64,000 nucleotides of DNA from Sphingomonas sp. (lineage in GTDB: Bacteria > Pseudomonadota > Alphaproteobacteria > Sphingomonadales > Sphingomonadaceae). The DNA is taken from positions 1,240,001 through 1,304,000 of the forward strand of contig NZ_JAFKMA010000001.1 in NCBI RefSeq assembly GCF_017304635.1. The letters run 5' to 3'. Of the stretch, positions 1 through 8,927 are shown one piece after another (the first letter of the stretch is position 1; every line of letters begins with the position of its first letter). The notes below the pieces were generated by a model that was not told where the DNA came from, did not search any database, and saw only the letters and a program-made list of their open reading frames with translations. Made by a program: the position numbers and the translations under genes.

Positions 1-531
1 ATAATCGGCGAAGGCGAGCGCGGTGTCGCGGTTCTGCCATCCGCCCGCCAGCGCGACCGGGTAATCCCAGTGGAACATCGTGACGTACGGGTCGATGCCC
101 GCCGCCAGCAACGCGTCGATCACGCGGTTGTAATAGTCGATCCCCTTCTGGTTGGGCTTGCCGCGTCCTTCCGGGAAGATCCGCGACCAGGCGATCGACA
201 TGCGATAGGTGCCGACGCCCAAGTCCTTCAGCAGCTGGATGTCGCGCGGATAGAGGTGATAGCTGTCGCACGCGACGTCGCCGGTATCGCCGTTGGCGAC
301 CTTGCCGGGCGTCTTGCAGAACACGTCCCAATTGGTCGGGCCGCGACCGTCCTCGTTCACGGCGCCCTCGATCTGGTAGGCGGCGGTGGCGCACCCCCAG
401 CGGAATCCGTTGGGGAAACTCTGGTCGATCGGTGCGGCGACGGCGTTGCCGGCGCTCAGCACGTCGCCGGCCAGTACGGTCGCGGCCACGCCGAGGCCCT
501 TGGCCAGGTCACGCCGATTGATCTCACGCAT
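1..531 (-). CDS. GH1 beta-glucosidase, N-terminal part (runs off the window)
   Basis: The 177 visible residues begin with MREINRRDLAKGLG, a twin-arginine (Tat) leader, so the enzyme is exported. They continue into a GH1 barrel start: FPNGFRWGCATAAYQIEGA, then RGPTNWDVF, the YHLYPRDIQLLKDLG helix, YRMSIAWSRIFPEGRG and the FHWDYP strand. GH1 enzymes release terminal beta-linked glucose or related sugars from oligosaccharides. Both catalytic glutamates lie beyond the window edge and cannot be checked. The ATG at 531 was chosen because it gives the full Tat leader. A LacI-type operator lies about 80 bp upstream at 612-625, which ties the gene to the hemicellulose regulon. A beta-mannosidase or beta-xylosidase activity cannot be excluded. 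Confidence 0.9.
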   Translation of the reverse strand, partial: MREINRRDLAKGLGVAATVLAGDVLSAGNAVAAPIDQSFPNGFRWGCATAAYQIEGAVNEDGRGPTNWDVFCKTPGKVANGDTGDVACDSYHLYPRDIQLLKDLGVGTYRMSIAWSRIFPEGRGKPNQKGIDYYNRVIDALLAAGIDPYVTMFHWDYPVALAGGWQNRDTALAFADY

Positions 532-611
532 ATCCGTCTCCCATGGCTGCGGTGTCCGCAGTCGCCCGCCGCGCTCGTTGGTCGCGTCCCGGAGAGAACG
601 GTACATCGACA

Positions 612-625
612 TGATAACGCTAACA
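612..625. promoter_or_regulatory. LacI-family operator candidate
   Basis: TGATAACGCTAACA is an imperfect palindrome centred on CG. It matches the sites in front of other sugar genes in this window (consensus about TGRTAGCGCTAYCA). It lies 81 bp upstream of the GH1 start (minus strand) and 89 bp upstream of the small secreted protein (plus strand). Confidence 0.6.
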
Positions 626-713
626 AGACGGTTTCTGGCGACCGTCGATCGGCGTGGCGGCAGCGTGAAATCTCGCTTATGATCGAGTGTCGCGAACGTT
701 GGCGGAGGCGAAG

Positions 714-1238
714 ATGGATCGGTTGGCGATCACATTATTGATGCTCGCTGTGAGCAATCCGGCGCTGGCCGGGCCCAAGTCCAAGCCGACCCCGCAAAGC
801 TGGGGCCGCGCCGGCGTGTCGCTGGAGCAATACCGGCGGGACGCGATCGAATGCGGCCGCCAGGGCTATTATCTCGACATCGCCCAGACCGACGACGCCA
901 AGGCGTTCGTGCGGGCGTCGCGCCAGCTCGACGATGCCAGCCAGAGCGTTTCGACCGCGCTGCCGGGCGACAATCCGGTGGATTCGGCGGTGAACCAGGC
1001 CAACCGGCTCGAACGCATCCGCGCCAGCATCCAGCCCGATCGCCGCATCGCGCATCTGCAAACCGTCATGCAGTCGGCGGTCGATCAGTGCCTCGTCAGC
1101 CGCGGCTATGCGCGGTTCCAGCTGACCGAAGATCAGTCCCGTCGGCTCGCCAAGCTGCCGCAAGGGTCGCCGGAACGGCGGTCATTCCTGTACGCGCTCG
1201 CCAGCGACCCGGCGGTCCTGAAGGCCCAGGCCCTCTAG
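714..1238 (+). CDS. Conserved secreted protein of unknown function
   Basis: This is a 174-residue protein that I do not recognise functionally. The start at 714 (MDRLAITLLMLAVSNPALA) gives a clear Sec signal peptide and has GGAGG eight bases upstream. A start nine codons earlier would put charged residues before the leader. The mature part is soluble, mostly helical and charged, with two cysteines (in DAIECGRQGYY and VDQCLVSRGYARF) that could pair. It probably acts in the periplasm or envelope. It is divergent from the GH1 gene and shares its upstream region, including the operator at 612-625, but nothing in the protein points to sugar metabolism. Confidence 0.75.
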   Translation: MDRLAITLLMLAVSNPALAGPKSKPTPQSWGRAGVSLEQYRRDAIECGRQGYYLDIAQTDDAKAFVRASRQLDDASQSVSTALPGDNPVDSAVNQANRLERIRASIQPDRRIAHLQTVMQSAVDQCLVSRGYARFQLTEDQSRRLAKLPQGSPERRSFLYALASDPAVLKAQAL

Positions 1239-1260
1239 ACCGCCGGCGCGCCTCGCACCG

Positions 1261-2823
1261 TCAACTCACGTAGCGTGGCAGGTCGAGCGGGTTCGCGTCG
1301 CGCAGCATGTCGGGCAACAGCGCGTCCGGGATATCCTGATAGCAGACCGGCCGCAGGAAACGGTCGATTGCCGTGGCGCCGACCGACGTCGTCCGCGCGT
1401 CCGACGTCGCCGGGAACGGCCCGCCATGGACCATGGCATGACTGACCTCGACCCCGGTCGGCCAGCCATTGGCGAGGATCCGCCCCGCCTTGCGCTCGGC
1501 GATCGGCAGCAGGCGTCGCGCGGCGTCGTGGTCGGCCGCGTCGATCTGCAACGTGATGGTCAACTGCCCTTCGATGACTTCGAGCAAATTCGCGATCTCG
1601 TCGAGCGAGGCGCATCGCACGATGATCGACGCCGCGCCGAACAGTTCCTCGGCCAGCGTCGGGTCCGCCGCGAACGCAGCGCCGGTGGTCGAGAACAGCG
1701 CCGCGCGGCCGCAATTGGCCCCGCCCGCGGCCACGCCTTCGGCCAGTAGTTCGACCGCCGCATGGTTGCTCCGCCCGTTGACGCCCTCGCTATAGGCACG
1801 ATGGATGCCGGGGGTCAGCATCACCTGCGGCTGCGCTCCCCCCAGGGCCTGCGCCGCTGCCGCCGCAAACCGATCGAGATCGGGGCCGTCGACCGCCAGC
1901 ACTACGCCCGGATTGGTGCAGAACTGCCCTGCCCCCATCGTCAGCGACGCGATATACCCGGTGCCCAGCGCTTCGGCGCGATCGGCCAGCGCCGCCGGGA
2001 ACAGGATCACCGGGTTGACGCTCGACATCTCGGCATAGACCGGGATCGGCTCGGGGCGAGCCTGAGCGATGTTGACAAGGGCCAGCCCGCCCGACCGGCT
2101 GCCGGTGAAGCCGACCGCCTTGATCCGGGGATCGCGCACCAACGCCTCGCCGAGTGTGTAGGACGGCCCCTGGAGGATCGAGAACACGCCCTCGGGCAGG
2201 CCGCACGCCGCCACGGCCTCGCGAATGGCATCGCCGACGAGTGCGGAGGTGCCGGGATGCGCCGGATGCGCCTTGACCACGACCGGGCACCCCGCCGCCA
2301 GCGCCGACGCCGTGTCGCCGCCCGCGACCGAGAAGGCGAGCGGGAAGTTCGACGCGCCGAACACGGCGACCGGTCCAAGCGGGATGCGGCGCTGGCGCAG
2401 GTCGGCCCGCGGTAGCGGCTGGCGCTCGGGCAGCGGCGGATCGAGCACGACGCCCGCCCAATGCCCCTCGCGCAACACGCGTGCGAACAGCCGCAACTGC
2501 CCTGTGGTCCGCCCGCGCTCGCCGGTCAGGCGGGCCTGCGGCAGGCCGCTTTCCGCCATTGCGCGCTCGATCAGCGCATCGCCGATCGCGTCGATCCGCT
2601 CGGCGATCGTCTTAAGGAAACGGGCGCGATCCTCCGGCGTCGTGGCACGAAACGAATCGAACGCGGCCTCAGCCTGGGCACAGGCGTCCGCGACGTCGGC
2701 CGTGGTCGCGATCGAGAAGGCCGGGGCGATTTCCTGCCCCGTCGCGGGGTTGATCGCCTGAAAGGTTTCGGGCCGGACGACGGCACGCGACCCGACGAGA
2801 AAATGACCGTCATTCATCGACAT
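1261..2823 (-). CDS. Alpha-ketoglutarate semialdehyde (2,5-dioxovalerate) dehydrogenase
   Basis: This 520-residue aldehyde dehydrogenase oxidises 2,5-dioxopentanoate to 2-oxoglutarate with NAD(P)+, the last step of the oxidative (Weimberg) pentose pathway. The cofactor fold is seen as [20 protein letters not shown] and [10 protein letters not shown], the general-base region as [10 protein letters not shown], and the catalytic cysteine in [11 protein letters not shown]. The C-terminal [14 protein letters not shown] and [18 protein letters not shown] blocks are typical of this branch rather than of generic ALDHs. It is the third gene of a minus-strand operon (GH27 > GH31 > this gene, with a 42-bp gap). 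Its pathway partners xylX-xylB-xylC lie in the divergent operon starting at 6490. Caulobacter calls the equivalent gene xylA; the symbol is left blank to avoid confusion with xylose isomerase. Confidence 0.93.
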   Translation of the reverse strand: MSMNDGHFLVGSRAVVRPETFQAINPATGQEIAPAFSIATTADVADACAQAEAAFDSFRATTPEDRARFLKTIAERIDAIGDALIERAMAESGLPQARLTGERGRTTGQLRLFARVLREGHWAGVVLDPPLPERQPLPRADLRQRRIPLGPVAVFGASNFPLAFSVAGGDTASALAAGCPVVVKAHPAHPGTSALVGDAIREAVAACGLPEGVFSILQGPSYTLGEALVRDPRIKAVGFTGSRSGGLALVNIAQARPEPIPVYAEMSSVNPVILFPAALADRAEALGTGYIASLTMGAGQFCTNPGVVLAVDGPDLDRFAAAAAQALGGAQPQVMLTPGIHRAYSEGVNGRSNHAAVELLAEGVAAGGANCGRAALFSTTGAAFAADPTLAEELFGAASIIVRCASLDEIANLLEVIEGQLTITLQIDAADHDAARRLLPIAERKAGRILANGWPTGVEVSHAMVHGGPFPATSDARTTSVGATAIDRFLRPVCYQDIPDALLPDMLRDANPLDLPRYVS

Positions 2824-2865
2824 ATGAAGCTAGTCCTGAGGCTTGGAGAGAAGAGTGGGAAGCGG

Positions 2866-5202
2866 TTACGGCGCCGGGCGAACGACCCGGACCAGCGGCG
2901 CCAGCGGCTGACGCGTCGGCAACGCCCCATCCGCCCGCAGCCGCTGCCCGCGCTCGTCCCAGCGCAGCGTCGTACCGCCGGTTCCCGCCGAGCGATAGGC
3001 GTTGGAGACGCCATCGTCGTCATACAGCGCGAACGTCGCGTCGCGGCCGGGATAGACGCGGATCTCGGCCAGATCCTGTTTCTCGGACGTGTTCTGGATC
3101 GGCTTGCCCAGCGGCACGATCGACCCGGCGCGCACGAACAAGGGGATCCGGTCGATCGGCGCCGCCGAGGTAATCGTCTGGCCGCCGGCATAGCGACGCT
3201 CGGTCCAGTAATCGTACCAGTCGGTCCCGGCCGGCAGATAGACCTGCCGCGCGGTCGTCCCCTGGTCGGTCACTGGCGCGACCAGGAAGGCCGGTCCGAA
3301 CATATATTCGTCGCCGATCGTCGCGACGCGCGGATCGTCGGGAAAATCCATGAACAGCGCGCGCATGAACGGCGCGCCGGTCTCGTACGTCTGGCGGCCG
3401 AGTGAATAGAGGTAGGGCATCAGCGCGTAGCGGAAGCGTAGCCATTGCGCGAGGATCGGCTCCGCCGCCGCGCCATATTGCCAGATCGCGGTCGCCGGGC
3501 GCTGGCCGTGGATGCGCAGCGTCGGCGTCAGCGTATTGTATTCGAACCAGCGCACGAACAGCTCGGGATAGTCGCGATAGCTGGGCGCCATCGCGGTCGC
3601 GCCCGCCGGATCGACCAGCACCGGGTGCGCCGCCGCCGGCCCGTTCGGCCATTGCCAGCCACCGGTGTCGCTGCTCCAATACGCCATGCCGGACGCAGTG
3701 AAGCCAAGCCCCGCCGGAACCTGTCGCCGCAGCGCCTCCCACGTCGACTGCACGTCGGACGACCAGAAGATCGCGCCGTTCGCCTGCGCACCCAGATAGG
3801 CGGCGCGCGCGAGGATCAGGTTGCGCTTGGCCGGCCGGTCGCGCGCCGACCCTTCCGCCACGCCTTGCGTGTGCACCAGCGGATAGAGGTTGTGGAACCG
3901 GTCGCCGCTGCCGATCGAATAGAAATGGCCGTCTGGCACGAGGTCCGGCTCCGTCTCGTCGAGCCAGAACCAGTCGAAGCCGCGGCTCGCGATATTGTCG
4001 CGAATGCGATCCCAGAACCACGCACGCGCATCGGGGTTGGTCGAATCGATCAGCGCGCCGGCCCGGTCGGACCGTACCGGCAGGCCGTCGACCGGCGCGC
4101 CATCGGAATCGTGGAGCAGCCAGCCCTTGCTCGCCAGCCAGTCGTGATAGCGCGATTCGCGCTCGAACCGCGGCCACACGCTGATGATCGAGTGCATGCC
4201 CCAATCGTGCAACTGCCGGTTCATCGCGTCGGGATCGGGGAAGGCGGCGGGATCGATGTCGATCTGCCCCATCCGCGTCCAGTAGAACCAGTCGAGCACC
4301 ATCACGTCGAGCGGATAGCCGCGCTTGCGATATTCGGCGGCGATGCCCAGCAACTCGGCCTGCGTCTCGTAGCGCGCCTTGCTCTGGATGAAGCCGAACG
4401 CGGCCTTGGGCGGCAGCGGCGTGACGCCGGTCAGGCGACGATAGCCGGCATAGAGCTCGTCCGCCGTCCGGCCGACGATCACGAAGAACGAGACGCGCTC
4501 GCCGACTTCCGACTGGAAGCGAGTCGCATTGTGCAGCCCGGGCGACACCGTCGTGGCCGATGGATTGTCCCACACGATCGCATAGCCCTGGTTGGTCACC
4601 AGGAACGGCACGCACACCGTCTCGCCCGCCGGCGCATCGTAATTGTGGCGGCAGTCGATCGTGCGCCCGCGCAGGTCGAGCACGCCCTCCTGATTCTGGC
4701 CGAGCCCGTAATAATGCGTGGCGGGGGTGTCGGCGAACGCCGCGCCGGTCTGGAAGGTGCGCTCGCCGGCGACGACGTGCGGCGCCAGGTCCCAGCCGTT
4801 CATCCGCGTGATCGCCGAGCCATCGGCGCGTGCGAACGCGATCGACACCGGCGGCAGCGAGGGCGCGAAATAGCGATCCATCTGGCTCGGCGGCTTGGGC
4901 TTGGGTTGCGCAGCGACGCTGACGGTCAGCGCGGACGAGGCGAAGACGTCGCCGCTGGCGTCGCCGCGATGCTCCCACCCAGTCTGGTCGGGCGTGCCGC
5001 TGATGCCGTAGCCCGCCGCCCGCTCCACCTCGCTCCGATCGAGCGCGATCGTGACGCGGACGATGTTGGGGCCATAGGGCTCGATCGCGACCAGCGCGCC
5101 GTTGCGATCGACCGTCGCGAACCGTGCCGCCGGCCACGCGCCGGCAATCCCAGCGGCCACCGCGCCGAGCACCCCGACGACGATCGTCAGCCAACGCCTC
5201 AT
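2866..5202 (-). CDS. GH31 glycosidase, alpha-xylosidase-like
   Basis: This 778-residue secreted enzyme starts MRRWLTIVVGVLGAVAAGIAG, a signal peptide or anchor. An N-terminal beta domain ends near HYYGLGQNQEGVLDLRG (residues 163-179). The GH31 barrel follows, with DVMVLDWFYW at about 299-308, the nucleophile D415 in WFWLDETEPD, and the likely acid/base D483 in IFWSSDVQSTWE. The LDETEP form of the nucleophile motif resembles alpha-xylosidases that act on xyloglucan oligosaccharides more than starch alpha-glucosidases, but substrate is an inference. The start at 5202 lies 11 bp after the GH27 stop; the open frame continues upstream in a shadow of GH27. The gene is co-transcribed with GH27 and the semialdehyde dehydrogenase. 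Confidence 0.88.
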   Translation of the reverse strand: MRRWLTIVVGVLGAVAAGIAGAWPAARFATVDRNGALVAIEPYGPNIVRVTIALDRSEVERAAGYGISGTPDQTGWEHRGDASGDVFASSALTVSVAAQPKPKPPSQMDRYFAPSLPPVSIAFARADGSAITRMNGWDLAPHVVAGERTFQTGAAFADTPATHYYGLGQNQEGVLDLRGRTIDCRHNYDAPAGETVCVPFLVTNQGYAIVWDNPSATTVSPGLHNATRFQSEVGERVSFFVIVGRTADELYAGYRRLTGVTPLPPKAAFGFIQSKARYETQAELLGIAAEYRKRGYPLDVMVLDWFYWTRMGQIDIDPAAFPDPDAMNRQLHDWGMHSIISVWPRFERESRYHDWLASKGWLLHDSDGAPVDGLPVRSDRAGALIDSTNPDARAWFWDRIRDNIASRGFDWFWLDETEPDLVPDGHFYSIGSGDRFHNLYPLVHTQGVAEGSARDRPAKRNLILARAAYLGAQANGAIFWSSDVQSTWEALRRQVPAGLGFTASGMAYWSSDTGGWQWPNGPAAAHPVLVDPAGATAMAPSYRDYPELFVRWFEYNTLTPTLRIHGQRPATAIWQYGAAAEPILAQWLRFRYALMPYLYSLGRQTYETGAPFMRALFMDFPDDPRVATIGDEYMFGPAFLVAPVTDQGTTARQVYLPAGTDWYDYWTERRYAGGQTITSAAPIDRIPLFVRAGSIVPLGKPIQNTSEKQDLAEIRVYPGRDATFALYDDDGVSNAYRSAGTGGTTLRWDERGQRLRADGALPTRQPLAPLVRVVRPAP

Positions 5203-5213
5203 GCCCGGCCGAT

Positions 5214-6425
5214 TCACAGGCTCACCACGAACATGGCGACGCCGTGCGGTGCGACCGTCGCCGACAGCCGGCCGCGCATCGACCCGAGCTCGCGATGCGC
5301 CCACAGGTCGCGCACGCGCAACGACAGCGCCGGCGCCAGGTCGAGCATCGCCCAGTCCGCCGCGATCGTCGCCGGCGCCACACCGCGATTGAACAGCAGC
5401 ACCGCCCGCCGCCCGCCCGACAGCGGCTTCACCCACACTTCGCGGTCGCCGTCCTTCGCGACGCGATGGCCCTGGACACCAAGCGGATCCTGATCGACCG
5501 CGATGACGTCGCGGTTGAGCAGGATGTCGCGCGTCGCCGCATCCATGCTCGCCACGTCGTTGCCGGCGATCAGCGGCGCCGCCATCATCGCCCAGAGCGA
5601 GAAATGGCTGCGATACTCGGTATCGGTCAGCCCGCCATTGCCGACCTCCAGCATGTCGGGATCGTTCCAGTGCCCCGGTCCGGCGAACGGCCAGAGCGGC
5701 TCGTTCAGGTCGGCGATCACGGTGAACCCCTTCCCCCATTCGGGATTGCCGCCCCATTTGTCGCCGATATCGCCGGTGGTGCGCCACATCTGGCCGACGC
5801 CCGCCGCCCATAGCCACGGCTTGCTGGTGCCCCATTCGCAGATCGACAGCAGGATCGGCCGCCCGGTCGCCTTCAGCGCCGCGGCCATGGTGCGATACGC
5901 TTCCTCCGCGTTGCGGGTGCCCGTCTCGCACCAGTCATACTTAAGGTAGTCGACGCCCCAGCGCGCATAGGCGAGCGCGTCCTGATATTCGTGCCCCTGG
6001 CTGCCGGGCCGCCCGCCGCACGTCCTGGCGCCGGCGTCCGAATAGATACCGAACGACAGGCCCCGCGCGTGAACATAGTCGGCCAGCGCCTTGATCCCGC
6101 TGGGAAACTTCGTGGCGTCGGCGGTGATGACGCCGTTCGCGTCGCGTGGACCCTGCCAGCAATCATCGATCACGACGTAGCGATAGCCGGCATCGCGCAT
6201 TCCCGAGGCGACCATCGCATCGGCGACGCGGCGCACCTTGGCCTCGTCGACCGAGCAGGCGAACTTGTTCCAGCTGTTCCACCCCATCGGCGGGGTCGGC
6301 GCAAGACGATCGACCGCCACGGCCGGCGCGGGGTCGGCTGCGGCCATCGAAGCGGCAAGCATGGCGGCGATCCCGAGCAACGCCCGCCACCAATGCGCCC
6401 CATTTCGTTGCAGGGTGGCGATCAT
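5214..6425 (-). CDS. GH27 alpha-galactosidase
   Basis: This 403-residue secreted enzyme removes alpha-1,6-galactose side chains, for example from galacto(gluco)mannan. A signal peptide covers about residues 1-30. The barrel opens with the family hallmark TPPMGWNSWNKF (44-55), followed by YRYVVIDDCWQ and FGIYSDAG. The nucleophile is D164 in YLKYDWC and the acid/base is D219 in MWRTTGDI. GHWNDPDML (251-259) is the conserved structural block. A short C-terminal beta domain follows. It is the first gene of the minus-strand operon, and a LacI-type operator at 6443-6456 lies 18 bp upstream, between it and the divergent mannanase gene. The pairing with a GH5 mannanase and two esterases fits acetylated galactoglucomannan breakdown. 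Confidence 0.95.
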   Translation of the reverse strand: MIATLQRNGAHWWRALLGIAAMLAASMAAADPAPAVAVDRLAPTPPMGWNSWNKFACSVDEAKVRRVADAMVASGMRDAGYRYVVIDDCWQGPRDANGVITADATKFPSGIKALADYVHARGLSFGIYSDAGARTCGGRPGSQGHEYQDALAYARWGVDYLKYDWCETGTRNAEEAYRTMAAALKATGRPILLSICEWGTSKPWLWAAGVGQMWRTTGDIGDKWGGNPEWGKGFTVIADLNEPLWPFAGPGHWNDPDMLEVGNGGLTDTEYRSHFSLWAMMAAPLIAGNDVASMDAATRDILLNRDVIAVDQDPLGVQGHRVAKDGDREVWVKPLSGGRRAVLLFNRGVAPATIAADWAMLDLAPALSLRVRDLWAHRELGSMRGRLSATVAPHGVAMFVVSL

Positions 6426-6442
6426 CCTTGTTCTCCCCTCCG

Positions 6443-6456
6443 TGTTACCGCTACCT
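6443..6456. promoter_or_regulatory. LacI-family operator between divergent GH27 and GH5 genes
   Basis: TGTTACCGCTACCT matches the operator consensus of this window with two deviations. It sits in the 64-bp gap between GH27 (start 6425, minus) and the GH5 mannanase (start 6490, plus). One bound repressor could control both operons, including the Weimberg genes carried at their distal ends. Confidence 0.55.
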
Positions 6457-6489
6457 TATGCCGACTCGCTAACGAGCGAAAGGGGTGGG

Positions 6490-7845
6490 ATGACCGATCG
6501 GCGAAGCGTCATCGCGGGGGCCGCCGCGACCTTGGCAGCGAGCGCGGCACGGCCGGTGCTGGCCGCGATGCCGGCATCGCGCGACGAGCGACCGTTCGTA
6601 CGCCGCGACGCTTCACACCTGATGATCGGCCGCGACCGCTATCGCTATGCCGGCGCCAATATGTGGTACGCCGCCTATCTCGGCGCGGAGGCGCCGATCG
6701 GCGACCGCGCGCGATTGCGCCGCGAACTCGACGCGCTCACCGGGATGGGGATCGGCAACCTCCGCATCCTGGCGTCGTCGGAAGCCTCGCCGCTCAGGAA
6801 CGCGGTCAAGCCGAGCTTTCGCGACCAGGGCACCGCGTACAACGAAACGCTGCTGCGCGGGCTCGACGTGGCGCTCGCCGAAATGGGCAAGCGCGGCATG
6901 CGCGCGGTGCTCTACCTGACCAACTTCTGGGACTGGTCGGGCGGCATGATGACCTATCTGTCCTGGACCAATGGCGGTCGCTACATCGAGCCGAACGACC
7001 CGGCGCATCCCTGGCCGGCGTTCGCCGACATGACCGCGCAATTCTACCGCAGCCCGGCGGCGATCGCGCTGTATCACGAGTATGTGCGAGCGGTGGTCGG
7101 GCGGACCAATAGCGTGACCGGCATGCGCTATATCGACGATCCGACGATCATGGCGTGGCAGTTGGCGAACGAGCCCCGCCCGGGCGGCAGCGCCGAGGTC
7201 GCCCATGCCGGCCTGCCGCCGTTCCTCGACTGGGTTCGCGGCACGGCGCGGCTCATCAAGTCGATCGATCCGAACCATCTCGTCTCGACCGGCAGCGAGG
7301 GGTTGCAGGGCGGCGTCGACGATCCCGCGATCGTGCTGGCCGAGCATGCGATTCCGGAGATCGACTATCTGACCGCGCACATCTGGCCACTCAACTGGAG
7401 CTGGGTCGACGACAAGGATCTGGCGGGAACGTGGGAAAGCGGTGCGGCGAAAGTGCGCGACTATGTCCGCCGCCACGTCGCGTTGGCCAACCAGTTGAAC
7501 AAGCCGTTGGTGATCGAGGAATTCGGCTTTCCGCGCGACCATGGCTACGATCCCGGCTCGCCGACCGTCTGGAAGGATCGCTTCTACCGCCTGATCTACG
7601 GCATGGCGGAGGCGGACGTCGCCGATGGCGGCCCGACCGCCGGCACGAATTTCTGGGCATGGGGCGGCAGCGGACGGAGCGCGACCGCCGACCATCGCTA
7701 CCGCCCCGGCCCCGCCCATCTGGTCGGCGACCCGCCGCACGAGCCGCAGGGATGGTACAGCGTGTTTGACGTCGACGTCTCCACGCGCTGCGTGATCGCC
7801 GCCCATGCGAGCGCGATGCGCCGCGCCGGCCGGGCGGCGGCGTGA
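6490..7845 (+). CDS. GH5 endo-beta-1,4-mannanase (GH5_7-like)
   Basis: This 451-residue enzyme begins MTDRRSVIAGAAATLAAS, a Tat leader. It has the GH5 barrel of bacterial and plant mannanases: FVRRDASHLMIGRDRYRYAGANMWY near the N-terminus, then VLYLTNFWDWSGGM (140-153), the acid/base E228 in AWQLANEPRP, and the nucleophile in VIEEFGFPRD (E343/E344). It would cleave the beta-1,4-mannan backbone outside the cytoplasm or in the periplasm. GGGGTGGG-like purine-rich sequence precedes the ATG at 6490; upstream in-frame sequence overlaps the operator and the divergent gene, so it was excluded. It is the first gene of an eight-gene operon whose next two members are esterases. Confidence 0.9.
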   Translation: MTDRRSVIAGAAATLAASAARPVLAAMPASRDERPFVRRDASHLMIGRDRYRYAGANMWYAAYLGAEAPIGDRARLRRELDALTGMGIGNLRILASSEASPLRNAVKPSFRDQGTAYNETLLRGLDVALAEMGKRGMRAVLYLTNFWDWSGGMMTYLSWTNGGRYIEPNDPAHPWPAFADMTAQFYRSPAAIALYHEYVRAVVGRTNSVTGMRYIDDPTIMAWQLANEPRPGGSAEVAHAGLPPFLDWVRGTARLIKSIDPNHLVSTGSEGLQGGVDDPAIVLAEHAIPEIDYLTAHIWPLNWSWVDDKDLAGTWESGAAKVRDYVRRHVALANQLNKPLVIEEFGFPRDHGYDPGSPTVWKDRFYRLIYGMAEADVADGGPTAGTNFWAWGGSGRSATADHRYRPGPAHLVGDPPHEPQGWYSVFDVDVSTRCVIAAHASAMRRAGRAAA

Positions 7846-8927
7846 TGCGCATCGCCACCCTCGCCGCAGCACTGGCTCTGACCGCGGCGGCACCGGCCCC
7901 GCAAAAGGCGCCGTTGCCGCTGAAGATCGGCGGTCGCATCGTGCCGGAAGCGGACGGCAGCGTCAGCTTCGGCTGGCCCGGCACGTATTTCGAGGGCCGT
8001 TTTCGCGGGACGGCGGTGCGCGTGCGCTTCGTCGCCGCCACCGATTTCTTCCGCCTACTGATCGACGGGCATGAGATGCGGCGGTTCGAAAAGCCGGGTG
8101 CGGTGGACGCCGTCATCGACGGGCTGACCGCCGGCGATCACGTCGTCCGGCTGGCGAAACTGACCGAGAACCAACACGGCGAAGCGCGCTTCATCGGATT
8201 CTATCCGGCTGCTGGCAGCATACCGCTCCCAATCGTGCGCGCGCCGCGAGCGATCGAATTCGTCGGCGATTCCTACACGGTCGGCTACGGCAACACATCG
8301 ACGACGCGGACCTGCACGCAGGATGCCGTCCACGACACCACCGACACGCAGGCCGCGTTTGGCCCGATCGTCGCGCGGCATTACGACGCGGACTATCGCA
8401 TCAACGCCTATTCGGGGATCGGCGTGGTGCGCAATTACAACGGGATCACGCCCGATATCGCGATGCCCCTGCTCTATCGGCGGTTGAAGCCGAGCGATGC
8501 CGCGCGATGGGAGAGTTCGGTCGGTGACTGGCGGCCGCAAATGATCGTCGTCAATCTGGGCACCAACGACTTCTCCACCCGGCTGCATGCCGGCGAGCGC
8601 TGGGCCGACGATGCCGCGTTGCGCGCCGATTATCGCCGGCAATATGTCACGTTCGTCACCCGGCTGGCGGCGACGCAGCCGCAGGCGCGGTTCGTGCTGA
8701 TGGGCTCGCCGGATTTCTATGCGGATGTCGAGGCGGTTGCCGCGACGATCGACGCCCGGTGGCTAGGCCGTGCGACGCCACTGCTGTTCGACGGTCTCGC
8801 GCGCGACGGATGCGACAGCCATCCCTCGCTCGCCGACGACCGCCTGCTCGCCCGGCTGATCGAGGGCGCCATCGACCGGATCGAGCCCGGCTGGGCCACC
8901 ACGCAAGACGGAGAACCCTCACGATGA
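7845..8927 (+). CDS. CE2-type carbohydrate acetyl esterase (SGNH fold)
   Basis: This 360-residue secreted esterase has a signal peptide (about 1-17). An N-terminal beta-sandwich (about 25-125, GWPGTYFEGRFRGTAVRVRF) is followed by an SGNH hydrolase domain. Visible catalytic blocks are S143 in FVGDSYTVGYGN, LGTND at about 238-242, and D324-S-H326 in CDSHPS. The two-domain layout is that of CE2 enzymes, which remove O-acetyl groups from mannan and xylan. The ATG at 7845 shares its A with the TGA of the mannanase gene, so translation is probably coupled. Together with the mannanase it should deacetylate and cut acetylated glucomannan. A GTG three bases earlier is an alternative start. Confidence 0.88.
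   Translation: MRIATLAAALALTAAAPAPQKAPLPLKIGGRIVPEADGSVSFGWPGTYFEGRFRGTAVRVRFVAATDFFRLLIDGHEMRRFEKPGAVDAVIDGLTAGDHVVRLAKLTENQHGEARFIGFYPAAGSIPLPIVRAPRAIEFVGDSYTVGYGNTSTTRTCTQDAVHDTTDTQAAFGPIVARHYDADYRINAYSGIGVVRNYNGITPDIAMPLLYRRLKPSDAARWESSVGDWRPQMIVVNLGTNDFSTRLHAGERWADDAALRADYRRQYVTFVTRLAATQPQARFVLMGSPDFYADVEAVAATIDARWLGRATPLLFDGLARDGCDSHPSLADDRLLARLIEGAIDRIEPGWATTQDGEPSR

Noticed and set aside
3445-5493. A 682-codon plus-strand open frame opposite GH31.
   Set aside because: GH31 carries all family motifs on the minus strand; the plus-strand translation shows no domain and the Arg-rich composition of a shadow frame.
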